DNA of 64,000 nt. Origin: Helicobacter sp. MIT 11-5569. GTDB lineage: Bacteria; Campylobacterota; Campylobacteria; Campylobacterales; Helicobacteraceae. Location of the stretch: contig NZ_JRPB02000001.1 of NCBI RefSeq assembly GCF_000765695.2, positions 369,361-433,360 of the forward strand. Direction: 5' to 3'. The translations under genes and the position numbers were made by a program. Below the pieces are notes generated by a model. The model was not told the DNA's origin. It searched no databases and was given only the letters and a program-made list of their open reading frames with translations. How positions within the stretch are numbered: the stretch's first letter is position 1; each line of letters begins with the position of its first letter. This document shows, piece after piece, positions 28,681-37,194 of the stretch.

Positions 28681-29025
28681 ATGATTTTCTTTAGAGCAAT
28701 TTTAATTATGTCTTTGCTGGTTGCGACAAGTTTAGCAAGCAGCTTCAAGCTTCAAGGAACTATTGCAAAGACAAATAATGCGGATAAAACAATTACTGTG
28801 GATTCCATTTATGGAGATAGTGTTGTTGTAAAGATTTTACCAAATACTGAAATCGAAATGGATAATTGTGGTGCTTTTGGAATCAATAAATATGGAACTT
28901 TTAAGGATTTAACCCCGGGAACTTTCGTAGAGATTAAATTGTATTTCCAAAACCTAAATAATGGACAAACAAATCCAATTGCAAGAGAAATTGAAATAGA
29001 ATGTTATAGAAACAAAGCATATTAA
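28681..29025 (+). CDS. Small secreted protein, tandem paralogue 3 (DUF5666-like)
   Basis: This is the third member of the tandem set, 114 residues with a signal peptide (to about residue 20, LVATSLASS). It shares ADKTITVDS, DNCGAFG and LTPGTFVEI with paralogue 1 and ends in ECYRNKAY, so both cysteines and the terminal Ala-Tyr are kept. It has its own AAGGAG site, which overlaps the true tail of the decayed middle copy. The end overlaps an opposite-strand gene by four bases. The function is unknown. Confidence 0.8.
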   Translation: MIFFRAILIMSLLVATSLASSFKLQGTIAKTNNADKTITVDSIYGDSVVVKILPNTEIEMDNCGAFGINKYGTFKDLTPGTFVEIKLYFQNLNNGQTNPIAREIEIECYRNKAY

Positions 29026-29348
29026 GATTGTTGCGACTTATAACAAAAAACAAGCCCGACTTTTCTTAAATGTGCAAACTCTTGTAAGCCCTTAAAATCT
29101 TCTACTGCTACAAAGCAATAAATCTTGCTTCCAAAATTTTGAATTTGCTCTAAAGAGTTACTTTGTAAGGTTCTGCTTGGATTTATCAAAACTAAATTTT
29201 CTACACGCTTTTTTTGGCAAAGCTGTTTATAAGCATATTCTATGGCTTTGTTGCAACATACATTTACACCAAATACACTAAATGTGCCATATAAAATCGG
29301 CGGAATCTTAAAAGATTCTAGCACAAATGTATCGCCAAAAACTAACAT
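29022..29348 (-). CDS. Conserved hypothetical protein coupled to the FtsH-like gene
   Basis: This 108-residue cytoplasmic-looking protein begins inside the last codons of the FtsH-like gene (seven-base overlap) and has a strong GGAGGTG ribosome site. It contains four or five cysteines (VCCNKAIEYAYKQLCQ, IYCFV, LVFCY) but no CxxC pair. I recall a small hypothetical gene in the same place in H. pylori (HP0287). I do not recognise a domain. The tight coupling suggests that it acts with the FtsH-like protein. Confidence 0.7.
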   Translation of the reverse strand: MLVFGDTFVLESFKIPPILYGTFSVFGVNVCCNKAIEYAYKQLCQKKRVENLVLINPSRTLQSNSLEQIQNFGSKIYCFVAVEDFKGLQEFAHLRKVGLVFCYKSQQS

Positions 29349-31033
29349 TGCACCTCCGCAATAATTTCTCCTACGGCATTATATTCTAGCTTTTCATTAG
29401 CAAGTAAAGAGACTTTGATATTCTCTAAAATGTTGCGATAATTTTTAAAAAATGCTAAACGCTCGTTTTTGCAATTTTCTAAAATCTTTAAAACATCTTC
29501 TTCCCTACCTACAAGATATTGCCCCATTCCATAAGATTCTACCATTTTATGCGCAATGCCTTTTGCAATGCTTAAATCATCTTTTGCATGCGAATAGCGT
29601 TCTTCAAAGAGTAATTCCAAAGCTGCAATTCCAGATAAATGAATTTTAATTTGACTTTCCATTTCATTTTGACTTAAAAACTCTTTATCTGCATATTTAA
29701 ATCCATCGCTCATTAAAGTGATTTTTTCAAAAGGAACTTCTAAAGTGTATGCACTAAAAGCTTTAGCTGCTTGATAATATGCTAGAATCTCGCGTTCTTT
29801 GACACTAAAACTTAGCTTTTTGCGCACCCCAAGCATGACTTTATCGCGCACACTCAAAATATCTTCTTTGGTAATAACCTCTGAACCTCTTTTAATCGCA
29901 TTTAATGCAGCTTCATTCACCAAAGAAGCAAGCGCAGCACCGCTAAATCCTACACATAGTTTTGAGACTTCTTCAAAATCAAAATCACAATTCTTGCCCC
30001 TTGTATGCACTTGCAAAATCTTAACACGTTCCTGTAAATTTGGTAATTCTACAAAAATTCTTCTATCAAACCTTCCGCTACGCAATAATGCTTCATCAAG
30101 GGATTCTACATTATTTGTCGCTCCAATTACAATTACTCCAGAACTATCCTCAAAGCCGTCCATTTCTGTTAAAAGCTGATTGAGCGTTGCTTCTCGCTCA
30201 TCATTGCGCATTCCACCACGCGCTTTGCCCACCGCATCAATTTCATCAATAAAAATAATAGAAGGTGCACTTAATTTTGCTTTTGTAAATAAATCATGCA
30301 CACGTTTTGCACCCATTCCGACATAAATTTGCACAAAACTTGCCCCGCTTTGATAAAAAAATGGCACTTTTGCTTCCCCTGCAAGTGCTTTTGCAATGAG
30401 TGTTTTCCCAACACCCGGCACACCAACTAGCAATACCCCTTTTGGCAATTTTACGCCAAAATCCTGATATTTCTTAGGAGATTTTAGATAATCAATAATT
30501 TCTTCTAATTCATTTTTTGCTTCACTAATCCCAGCAACATCTGCAAAAGTAACATTTGAGCTTATAGGCTTAATGTGTTGGAGCATAAATGCTTCATTTG
30601 CTAAAGATTTTGCGACATTAGAATATGTTGATTCCTCTTTTGGTTTAACTTGTTTTTGCGGACTTTGAATAGTTTTACTTTGTTTAAAAGCAAAGAAAAA
30701 TAACAAAACAATAAAAACTGCTCCAAAAATTACAATAATTTCTACTGCATTACGCCATAAACTCCAATCTTCTTTGATTTCCAAAGGCACTTGTTGCCCA
30801 AAAGCCTGCAAATCCACGCTATCCTTTGCAACTTTATAATGCTTTTTATCCAATGTGAAATATAAATATTCTCCCTTAATTGTTGCAATTTTTGGCATAT
30901 CATTTTGCATTAAACTTTGTAGCTTTGTTGCGCTAATTAACTGCACTTCTTGTTTTAAAAATAACACGCCAAGTAGGATTCCAGCAACTAAAATCGCTAA
31001 AATGCCAACATAAAAAGCTTTAAATTTCTGCAT
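29342..31033 (-). CDS. FtsH-like AAA+ membrane ATPase lacking the protease HEXXH motif
   Basis: The 563-residue protein has the FtsH layout: membrane helix (about 7-26), small periplasmic domain, second helix (about 95-115), then an AAA+ module with Walker A GVPGVGKT (204-211), pore loop FVQIYVG, Walker B FIDEID and the SRH RSGRFDRR. A metalloprotease-like domain follows, but the zinc motif HEAGH is replaced by YQAAK (420-424), while the distal acidic ligand region (AKDDLSIAK) remains. It should hydrolyse ATP and unfold or remodel membrane proteins but not cut them. A separate catalytic FtsH must exist elsewhere. Confidence 0.88.
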   Translation of the reverse strand: MQKFKAFYVGILAILVAGILLGVLFLKQEVQLISATKLQSLMQNDMPKIATIKGEYLYFTLDKKHYKVAKDSVDLQAFGQQVPLEIKEDWSLWRNAVEIIVIFGAVFIVLLFFFAFKQSKTIQSPQKQVKPKEESTYSNVAKSLANEAFMLQHIKPISSNVTFADVAGISEAKNELEEIIDYLKSPKKYQDFGVKLPKGVLLVGVPGVGKTLIAKALAGEAKVPFFYQSGASFVQIYVGMGAKRVHDLFTKAKLSAPSIIFIDEIDAVGKARGGMRNDEREATLNQLLTEMDGFEDSSGVIVIGATNNVESLDEALLRSGRFDRRIFVELPNLQERVKILQVHTRGKNCDFDFEEVSKLCVGFSGAALASLVNEAALNAIKRGSEVITKEDILSVRDKVMLGVRKKLSFSVKEREILAYYQAAKAFSAYTLEVPFEKITLMSDGFKYADKEFLSQNEMESQIKIHLSGIAALELLFEERYSHAKDDLSIAKGIAHKMVESYGMGQYLVGREEDVLKILENCKNERLAFFKNYRNILENIKVSLLANEKLEYNAVGEIIAEVQC

Positions 31034-32291
31034 AATTCTTATCCATTTTTGGGTTAAATTTTTCTAGCTTTATCCAGCTATCTTTTAAAATCAATTTTTT
31101 AGAAATCATTTGCACTTTATTATAATATTCATCAAAACCTTGTGCAATAGACATAGAATCTTGTGATATTACATTTTCAACCAACACATTTAAAGGAATC
31201 TTTTTGCTACACAACGCCTCTCTAAATGCTAGATTATTTTCTTGCACACTTGTTTCAATCTGTTTTTTTCTCTCTTTTGCGACATTTCCATTAATTCTAT
31301 CTTTTAGCAAAGCTGATGGTGTATTATCACGCGGAGAATAGATAAAACTATGCAAATGCGTCAAAGGAAGTTGTGAAAAATTCTCAAATGCTTCTTGCCA
31401 AATTTTTTCACTCTCTCCGGGATGTCCAACAATAAAATCACTCCCTAGCGCAAATCCTTTATCATGCAAAATACAAAATAATTCCAAATCTTTTTCAAAA
31501 GTGTTTAAGCGATTCATAATCTTTAGCATTTTTGGCGAAGTGTGCTGTAATGCAATATGCAAGTGCCGTTCAATCTTTGGATTATCTAGTATTTCTAAAA
31601 ACTTTTCATCAATTTGTGAAGGTTCTAAACTTCCAATTCTAAGACGTTTTAAAGCTGGGATTGCGCATAGAGATTCCACAAGTGCGGTAATATTTGAGCC
31701 AAAATCCTTACCCCAGCTGCCCATATTTGTCCCTGTAATAATAAACTCACTAAACCCTTTTTGCGTTAAACTCTCCACTTGTTCTAAAATCTTTTCTTTT
31801 GAAAAACTCCTAGCTTTTCCACGCACACTAGGAATTATGCAATACGAACACGCAAAATCACAACCTTCTTGAATCTTAATAAAAGCGCGACTTTTCCCCA
31901 CAAAATCACTTAAAATTTCATTCTCCAAAGATTCTAAATCATCGTGTAAATAAAATTTAGAATCCTGCTTTAAAAGAGTATTAATATTTTCTTTATGAGA
32001 ATGTCCAAACACCCCATTTACCAGCCCTTTATCTAAGAGTGCTTGCCCTTGTGTTTGCACACCACAACCTGTAAAATAGATTCTCTTCCCTTCATTTTGC
32101 AAACGATTAATATAGTTTCTCACACCACTATCTGCACTATTTGTAACTGTGCAGGAATTAACCACTACAATATCACTATCTTCTTCATAGGGAGTTTGTA
32201 TAAAATCCCTTAAAGCATTAATCATTACTTGCGTATCAAAGACATTTGTTCGGCAACCAAACGTTTTAAAATAGACTTTTTGTTTAGACAT
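31020..32291 (-). CDS. mtaB: tRNA t6A37 methylthiotransferase MtaB
   Basis: This 423-residue radical-SAM enzyme converts t6A to ms2t6A at position 37 of ANN-decoding tRNAs. The auxiliary cluster ligands are Cys13, Cys47 and Cys76; the radical-SAM triad is Cys144, Cys148, Cys151 (GCDFACSYC). The start FKTFGCRTNVFDTQVM and the IITGTNMGSWGKD segment are typical of MtaB rather than MiaB or RimO. Its stop overlaps the FtsH-like start by 14 bases. With rimO it is one of two methylthiotransferases in the window. Confidence 0.93.
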   Translation of the reverse strand: MSKQKVYFKTFGCRTNVFDTQVMINALRDFIQTPYEEDSDIVVVNSCTVTNSADSGVRNYINRLQNEGKRIYFTGCGVQTQGQALLDKGLVNGVFGHSHKENINTLLKQDSKFYLHDDLESLENEILSDFVGKSRAFIKIQEGCDFACSYCIIPSVRGKARSFSKEKILEQVESLTQKGFSEFIITGTNMGSWGKDFGSNITALVESLCAIPALKRLRIGSLEPSQIDEKFLEILDNPKIERHLHIALQHTSPKMLKIMNRLNTFEKDLELFCILHDKGFALGSDFIVGHPGESEKIWQEAFENFSQLPLTHLHSFIYSPRDNTPSALLKDRINGNVAKERKKQIETSVQENNLAFREALCSKKIPLNVLVENVISQDSMSIAQGFDEYYNKVQMISKKLILKDSWIKLEKFNPKMDKNYAEI

Positions 32292-32299
32292 TAAAATCT

Positions 32300-33973
32300 C
32301 TAGCTAAAATTTGTAGGTGGAACAACGCCATCGCCGACACGCGTAGCTTTAAATGCCTCTTGTTCGCTTTTGCGCTTTCCTTCATACACTGTTGTGCTAG
32401 GATATGCAATTTGAATGCTTGGTTCTTGCAAAATCGCATTAATAATTTCTGCACTTATACTACTACGCAAAGCCAAAGTCGCATAGGCGTTTGTCAAATA
32501 CCACACAGAGATTCTAATCCCATTTTGTTCTAAAAGACTAAAAACGCGTGGCTCTACATTTGTATTACGCAAAGAAAACCTATCACGCAATTTTATAAAT
32601 TGCTTGCGCGTGCTTTCTGTGTAACCTTTTGCATATTTTTTCGCACATTCTCTTGCAATATGGCAAGCTCTTGCATGGTCTGAATCAAAAGTAATCGTAA
32701 AATCAATCCCGTCCCAAACTGTTTTCATTCCTCCATGCGTATAATTAGAAAACATTGTCGTAAAAACAAAGTTATTGGGAACAAAAATAATTCTTCCAGC
32801 GCGGCGATTTTCCGTATAAGTTGTTAATGTAATATCTTCATAAAGCGTGATTCTAAGCACAGAAATATCTAATACATCTCCCACATACACTGCACCATCT
32901 TTAATCACCTTGATTCTATCTCCTGCATGCACAGCTCCACCAACAACAATCACAATCCAACCAAGAACAGACATAAATAAATCTTTCATAGCAATTGCTA
33001 AACCAGCAGACGCAAAACCAAGCACAGTAACAAGATAACCCACATTATCAAGATAAGAAAAAAGCAAAATGATTACAATAAGCGTAATATTTAAGAAGTT
33101 AATAATCTTATTTGTCGTGTAAATACGCTCATTATCATGAATATACTTGCGCACTCCAAGCTTTAATGCAAATGCAATTCCAATTAATACAAGAATGCTA
33201 ATTCCTATATAAATACCTTTTACAAACTGCGCTTTAATTTGCACCGTAAGTCGCGCTCTGTTTTCTTGTGTTTCTTTTGTGAAAATCTCTAAAGTTGTAT
33301 TAAAAACCTCTTTGGTAGTCTCTAGCACAGTAAGCGCATTAATATTATTGCTATATGCTTTTTCAATCTCTTTTTGATTTGAAAACAAACAATAATTTGA
33401 ACGACAAACATTATATAATTCTGCTTGATTTGGAGTAGTTTGATAAATTTTAAGCAAACCTTTTAATGCAATATCCTTATCATTTAGCCATTTTAAATTA
33501 TTAAGCAAGCTCTTGTAATTTGCATTTAAAATTTTTAATTCTTCATCAGCTTTTTTAATATAAGAATAGGCACGCACAATTAAAAGAGGATTTGTTACAT
33601 TTGGCATTTCCTCTAACTCTTTTGCTTCTGTAAGTTCTCTAAAGGGTAAATCTTTATAAATATCTAACACTTTTTTTTGCTGTTCTAGCGCTATAAGATT
33701 CCGATTTAAAATACTTAATTGATTTTGGGTTTCAAGAGTTTTTGGCTTACTCTCTAAATGTGCAATTGCTTCTTGAGTATTTTTAAGGCTTTCTAAAATT
33801 TGTTGATAGGATTGATAATTAGAATAACGTTTCATCCATACATTGTCTGAATCTTCTAACAAACGATTTGCTTGCGTAACTTCTAATTCCAAAGATTTAA
33901 TCATCTTAATCTCATCAACAATTTCTCCAAATGCGATGCATACAAAAAGACAAATAAAAACTACAAAACGCAT
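32300..33973 (-). CDS. MscS-family mechanosensitive channel with long periplasmic domain
   Basis: This 557-residue protein has a signal peptide (to about residue 17), a mostly helical, coiled-coil periplasmic region (about 20-240), three membrane helices (about 248-340) and the cytosolic MscS beta-domain. The pore helix region (FASAGLAIAMKDLFMSVLGWIVIVVGGAVHAGDRI) and the following SVLRITLYED strand match the MscS family. Such channels open under hypo-osmotic stress to release solutes. The gene starts on the aroB stop with a one-base overlap. The long N-terminal domain places it with extended MscS homologues. Confidence 0.88.
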   Translation of the reverse strand: MRFVVFICLFVCIAFGEIVDEIKMIKSLELEVTQANRLLEDSDNVWMKRYSNYQSYQQILESLKNTQEAIAHLESKPKTLETQNQLSILNRNLIALEQQKKVLDIYKDLPFRELTEAKELEEMPNVTNPLLIVRAYSYIKKADEELKILNANYKSLLNNLKWLNDKDIALKGLLKIYQTTPNQAELYNVCRSNYCLFSNQKEIEKAYSNNINALTVLETTKEVFNTTLEIFTKETQENRARLTVQIKAQFVKGIYIGISILVLIGIAFALKLGVRKYIHDNERIYTTNKIINFLNITLIVIILLFSYLDNVGYLVTVLGFASAGLAIAMKDLFMSVLGWIVIVVGGAVHAGDRIKVIKDGAVYVGDVLDISVLRITLYEDITLTTYTENRRAGRIIFVPNNFVFTTMFSNYTHGGMKTVWDGIDFTITFDSDHARACHIARECAKKYAKGYTESTRKQFIKLRDRFSLRNTNVEPRVFSLLEQNGIRISVWYLTNAYATLALRSSISAEIINAILQEPSIQIAYPSTTVYEGKRKSEQEAFKATRVGDGVVPPTNFS

Positions 33974-35028
33974 TACATAAACTCTCTTAAAATATCCAGC
34001 ACTAAAGCTTTTGGAATATTTTCCCTAAAACATACATTTCCGATTCCTTGCGGTAAGATAAATTTAATACGCGCATCAAGGGTTTTTTTATCCAAAAAGA
34101 AGCTTTCGTAAAAGGATTCCACATTTTTAATTGCATAAGTTGTTGGAATCCCAAATTTCTCCAATAAAGCCTTAATTGCATCAAACTCTTCTTGCTTGAT
34201 TAAATCAAGAGCAAGCGCAAGAGTGTTTGCCATCATCATTCCAATCCCAACTGCTTCTCCATGCAGATATTTTCCATATCCACTTTGTAGCTCTATAATA
34301 TGACCAAAAGTATGCCCATAATTTAGTGCTGCTCTAATCCCCTGCTCTTTTTCATCTTCTTTCACAACTTGCGCTTTAATGCTAACTGCCTTATGAATCA
34401 TTGTTAAAAGATTATTTTCATTGCTAATATCAAGATTTTCTAAAAATCTAAAAAATTCCTTATCAAAACACACTGCCATTTTCACGACTTCTGCAAGCCC
34501 TGCGCTCATTTCACGTTTTGGCAATGTGTTTAGAAACTTAGGGTCAATATACACAACTTGTGGTTGATGAAAAAGCCCAACAAGGTTTTTACCAAAAGAA
34601 TTGTTGATTCCTGTTTTCCCACCAACACTAGAATCCACTTGCGCTAAAAGTGTAGTTGGAATCTGAATAAAATCAATCCCACGCATAAAGATTCCAGAAG
34701 CAAACCCTACCATATCCCCAATAACACCACCACCAAAAGCAATCATTAAAGATTTTCTGTCTAAACGATGAATAAATGCCGCTTCTAAAATCGCTTCAAC
34801 ACTCTTAAAATCTTTATAAACTTCGCCATCAGGAATCGTGCAACAATACACTTCTTTTGCTTGAATTTGTCCTAAAAGGGTTTGTAAATGCAATCCTGCA
34901 ATTTTTGGATTTGTAACAATTAAAACTTTTTTATCCAATGTCAATTTAGGTAAATCTCCAAAATGAATTTTGTAACCAATGTCTTGGCTTTTTAAAGTAA
35001 TCCGCAAAGGATTTATGCAAGATTCCAC
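33973..35028 (-). CDS. aroB: 3-dehydroquinate synthase
   Basis: AroB converts DAHP to 3-dehydroquinate, the second step of the shikimate pathway. The 351-residue protein has the NAD-binding segments DGEVYKDFKSVEAILEA and FGGGVIGDMVGFASGIFMRG, the metal and substrate region IPTTLLAQVDSSVGGKTGIN, and a metal-ligand histidine in NYGHTFGH. It is the first gene of the aroB-mscS-mtaB-ftsH-like-unknown run, an order I recall from H. pylori HP0283-HP0287. The end overlaps the channel gene by one base. Confidence 0.97.
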   Translation of the reverse strand: MESCINPLRITLKSQDIGYKIHFGDLPKLTLDKKVLIVTNPKIAGLHLQTLLGQIQAKEVYCCTIPDGEVYKDFKSVEAILEAAFIHRLDRKSLMIAFGGGVIGDMVGFASGIFMRGIDFIQIPTTLLAQVDSSVGGKTGINNSFGKNLVGLFHQPQVVYIDPKFLNTLPKREMSAGLAEVVKMAVCFDKEFFRFLENLDISNENNLLTMIHKAVSIKAQVVKEDEKEQGIRAALNYGHTFGHIIELQSGYGKYLHGEAVGIGMMMANTLALALDLIKQEEFDAIKALLEKFGIPTTYAIKNVESFYESFFLDKKTLDARIKFILPQGIGNVCFRENIPKALVLDILREFM

Positions 35029-35092
35029 GCGTTTTGCCTTTTGTTTGTTTTTTTCATTTTAGCAATTTTTTGTTTTATATATCCTTTTGTGT

Positions 35093-35098
35093 TATAAT
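35093..35098 (+). promoter_or_regulatory. -10 box for the SMR pair
   Basis: TATAAT preceded by TTTTGTGT, 41 bases before the TTG start of the first SMR gene. I looked for a guanidine (ykkC-type) riboswitch in the 111-base gap and saw none; the leader is too short. Confidence 0.55.
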
Positions 35099-35139
35099 TT
35101 TCTCTTTTTGTGGCAAAGATTTGAGCCTTAGGAGAAAGT

Positions 35140-35472
35140 TTGCTAAAAGCGTGGTTTTTTCTCATTCTTGCGATTGTGAGTGAAGTTTTTGGTGTTTCTA
35201 TTATGAATTACTCCAAAGAAGGAAATGAAATTTTTGTCTATGGATTTATGTTCCTAATGATAGGAATCGCGTATTATTTTATGTCCCTATCTATCCGCAA
35301 GATTAGCGTAGGAATCGCTTATGCAATTTGGGAGATTGTAGGTTTAAGCTTAATCACTCTAATTGCATTATTTATTTTTGATACTTCCTTAAAAACACAA
35401 GAATATATTGGATTAGCCCTTGCTGTTATTGGAATCACACTTGTAAATTTAGGAGAAGACCATAATGTTTAA
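35140..35472 (+). CDS. SMR-family efflux subunit, MdtJ-like
   Basis: This 110-residue protein has four membrane helices of the small multidrug resistance family. The membrane-embedded acidic residue is Glu15 (AIVSEVFG), and the segment GIAYAIWEIVGLSLITL closely resembles MdtJ, one half of the MdtJI spermidine exporter. The start codon is TTG after an AGGAG site; there is no ATG that would keep the first helix. It overlaps the next SMR gene by eight bases, so a heteromeric pump is likely. The substrate is inferred, not shown. Confidence 0.87.
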   Translation: MLKAWFFLILAIVSEVFGVSIMNYSKEGNEIFVYGFMFLMIGIAYYFMSLSIRKISVGIAYAIWEIVGLSLITLIALFIFDTSLKTQEYIGLALAVIGITLVNLGEDHNV

Positions 35473-35785
35473 CATTTATCTTCTCTATGTCATTTTGGCT
35501 GCCATTTTAGATATTATCGCAAATCTAACACTGAATAAATCTGATGGTTTTAGAAACTTAAAATGGGGAATTTTATCAGTTTTGCTTGTTTGGCTTGCTT
35601 TTTATTTACTTGCTTTAAGCCTAGAAGGAATGAAACTAGCAGTAGCTTATACACTTTGGGGAAGTATTGGAATCTTAGGCACAACAATAGGAGGCTGGGT
35701 TTTTTTCAAGCAAAAACTAAAACCTATTGGTTGGATTGGAATCTTTATTATTATTCTTGCAGTGATTACCCTAAAAACAGCGTAA
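35465..35785 (+). CDS. SMR-family efflux subunit, MdtI-like, with Asp in place of Glu
   Basis: This 106-residue, four-helix partner of the previous gene shows DIIANLTLNKSDGFRNLKWG and LAVAYTLWGSIGILGTTIGGW, close to MdtI. The key carboxylate of the first helix is Asp16 instead of the Glu expected in SMR proteins. In SMR pumps this residue binds both proton and substrate, so the change may alter coupling or selectivity. It is co-translated with the MdtJ-like subunit and ends 18 bases before the convergent mnmE. Confidence 0.85.
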   Translation: MFNIYLLYVILAAILDIIANLTLNKSDGFRNLKWGILSVLLVWLAFYLLALSLEGMKLAVAYTLWGSIGILGTTIGGWVFFKQKLKPIGWIGIFIIILAVITLKTA

Positions 35786-35803
35786 TCACAAACTTAATTT
35801 GAT

Positions 35804-37192
35804 TTATTTTCCCAAACAAAAATCACTAAACATCACATCTAACATTTGCGAATACTCATAAGGCTTTGTAATAGAAGCAATCGCACTTAATGCATCGTTT
35901 AGATGAAAACTAAAAAGTTCTAGCTCACCATTTTCTAGTGGCTCAAGAGAGCTTTTTAGCGCGTTAATACATGCTTGCACCGCTTGAAACTGATATTCTG
36001 AAACCAACAAAAGAGATTCTAGTTTTTCATTTGCATTTAAAAGCGTTTCAAGTTTAGCTTTGAACTGCTCAAGCAAAGAATCTTCATGATATAAATCCCC
36101 TTTTAAGCTCAACAATAAAGGCTCAAACTCTTCTAGCATTGCAGTATCAAGTCGCATTTCCAAATCCACTTTATTAATAAGCACAAGAATTTTCTTTTGC
36201 AATTTATATGTTTTTAACAAAGTAATAATCTGTAAATCTTCATCATCTAAAGGACGAGAACCATCAAAAAGTGCAAGAAGCAAATCACTCTCTTTTGCAC
36301 TTTCTAAACTGCGTTTAATGCCTTCATTTTCTATGACATCTGCACTTTCTCTAATCCCAGCGGTATCAATTAAGCGCAACAAATGCCCACCTAGCATAAA
36401 ATTTTCTTCAATACTATCACGTGTCGTCCCTGCAACATCACTCACAATAGCGCGATTATTACGCAAAAGGGCATTTAGCAAAGAACTTTTGCCGACATTT
36501 GGTTTTCCCACAATACAAAGTTTATAGCCCTCAAATACCATTCTTTTGTTTTTAGAATACTCTAAAAGCGCATTGAGATTCTTTAAAATGGCTTGTAACT
36601 TTTGCTCTAAATCCCCTAATAAGCTTTCAGGCAACTCCTCATCAGCATAATCAATAAACACCTCACTATGCGCCAATAAACCAATGATGGTAGAGCGCAA
36701 ATCTTCGCAAAAATCGTGCATTTCTCCTTTTAAATGGCGCATTAACATTTGATGCGCATTTGCATTTTGAGATTCTATCAGTTTTGCTATGGCTTGCGCT
36801 TGTGATAAATCAATACGACCGCCTAAAAATGCGCGCTTTGTAAATTCTCCGGGATTTGCTAAACGTGCCCCAAACTTTAAACATTCTTGTAAAATATTTT
36901 GCGCTATGAAATTTCCACCATGGCATTGAAATTCCACCACATCTTCAGTAGTATAACTATTGGGAGCTTTAAAATACAGCACAATACATTCGTCTAAAAG
37001 CGCACCATTTTCAAAATAAATTTTAGTAAGTCTTGCAAAACGCGGTTTAATAGAGTTTTCAATATAATTAAAATCAAGTTTGGCAAGTTTTGAAGCAATA
37101 AAAAGGGAGTTTTTACCACTTAAACGCAGCACATTTAAAGAGGAGCGACCATAAGTTGTCGCTGGAGCTATAATTGTATCGTTATCTAACAT
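35804..37192 (-). CDS. mnmE: tRNA uridine-5-carboxymethylaminomethyl modification GTPase MnmE
   Basis: MnmE with MnmG modifies the wobble uridine of several tRNAs. The 462-residue protein has the tetrahydrofolate-binding N-terminal domain (about 1-120), a helical domain and an inserted G domain: G1 GKPNVGKSSLLN, the G2 region ending GTTRDSIEE, G3 DTAGIR and G4 NKVD. The C-terminus ends in FCLGK, the family signature. I chose the ATG two codons inside a TTG-led frame. It follows khpB almost without a gap and is the last gene of the rpmH run. Confidence 0.95.
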   Translation of the reverse strand: MLDNDTIIAPATTYGRSSLNVLRLSGKNSLFIASKLAKLDFNYIENSIKPRFARLTKIYFENGALLDECIVLYFKAPNSYTTEDVVEFQCHGGNFIAQNILQECLKFGARLANPGEFTKRAFLGGRIDLSQAQAIAKLIESQNANAHQMLMRHLKGEMHDFCEDLRSTIIGLLAHSEVFIDYADEELPESLLGDLEQKLQAILKNLNALLEYSKNKRMVFEGYKLCIVGKPNVGKSSLLNALLRNNRAIVSDVAGTTRDSIEENFMLGGHLLRLIDTAGIRESADVIENEGIKRSLESAKESDLLLALFDGSRPLDDEDLQIITLLKTYKLQKKILVLINKVDLEMRLDTAMLEEFEPLLLSLKGDLYHEDSLLEQFKAKLETLLNANEKLESLLLVSEYQFQAVQACINALKSSLEPLENGELELFSFHLNDALSAIASITKPYEYSQMLDVMFSDFCLGK

Positions 37193-37194
37193 TA

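Noticed and set aside
35029..35139. Guanidine riboswitch ahead of the SMR pair
   Set aside because: SMR pairs often carry one, but the leader after the TATAAT box is about 40 bases and shows none of the conserved motifs.
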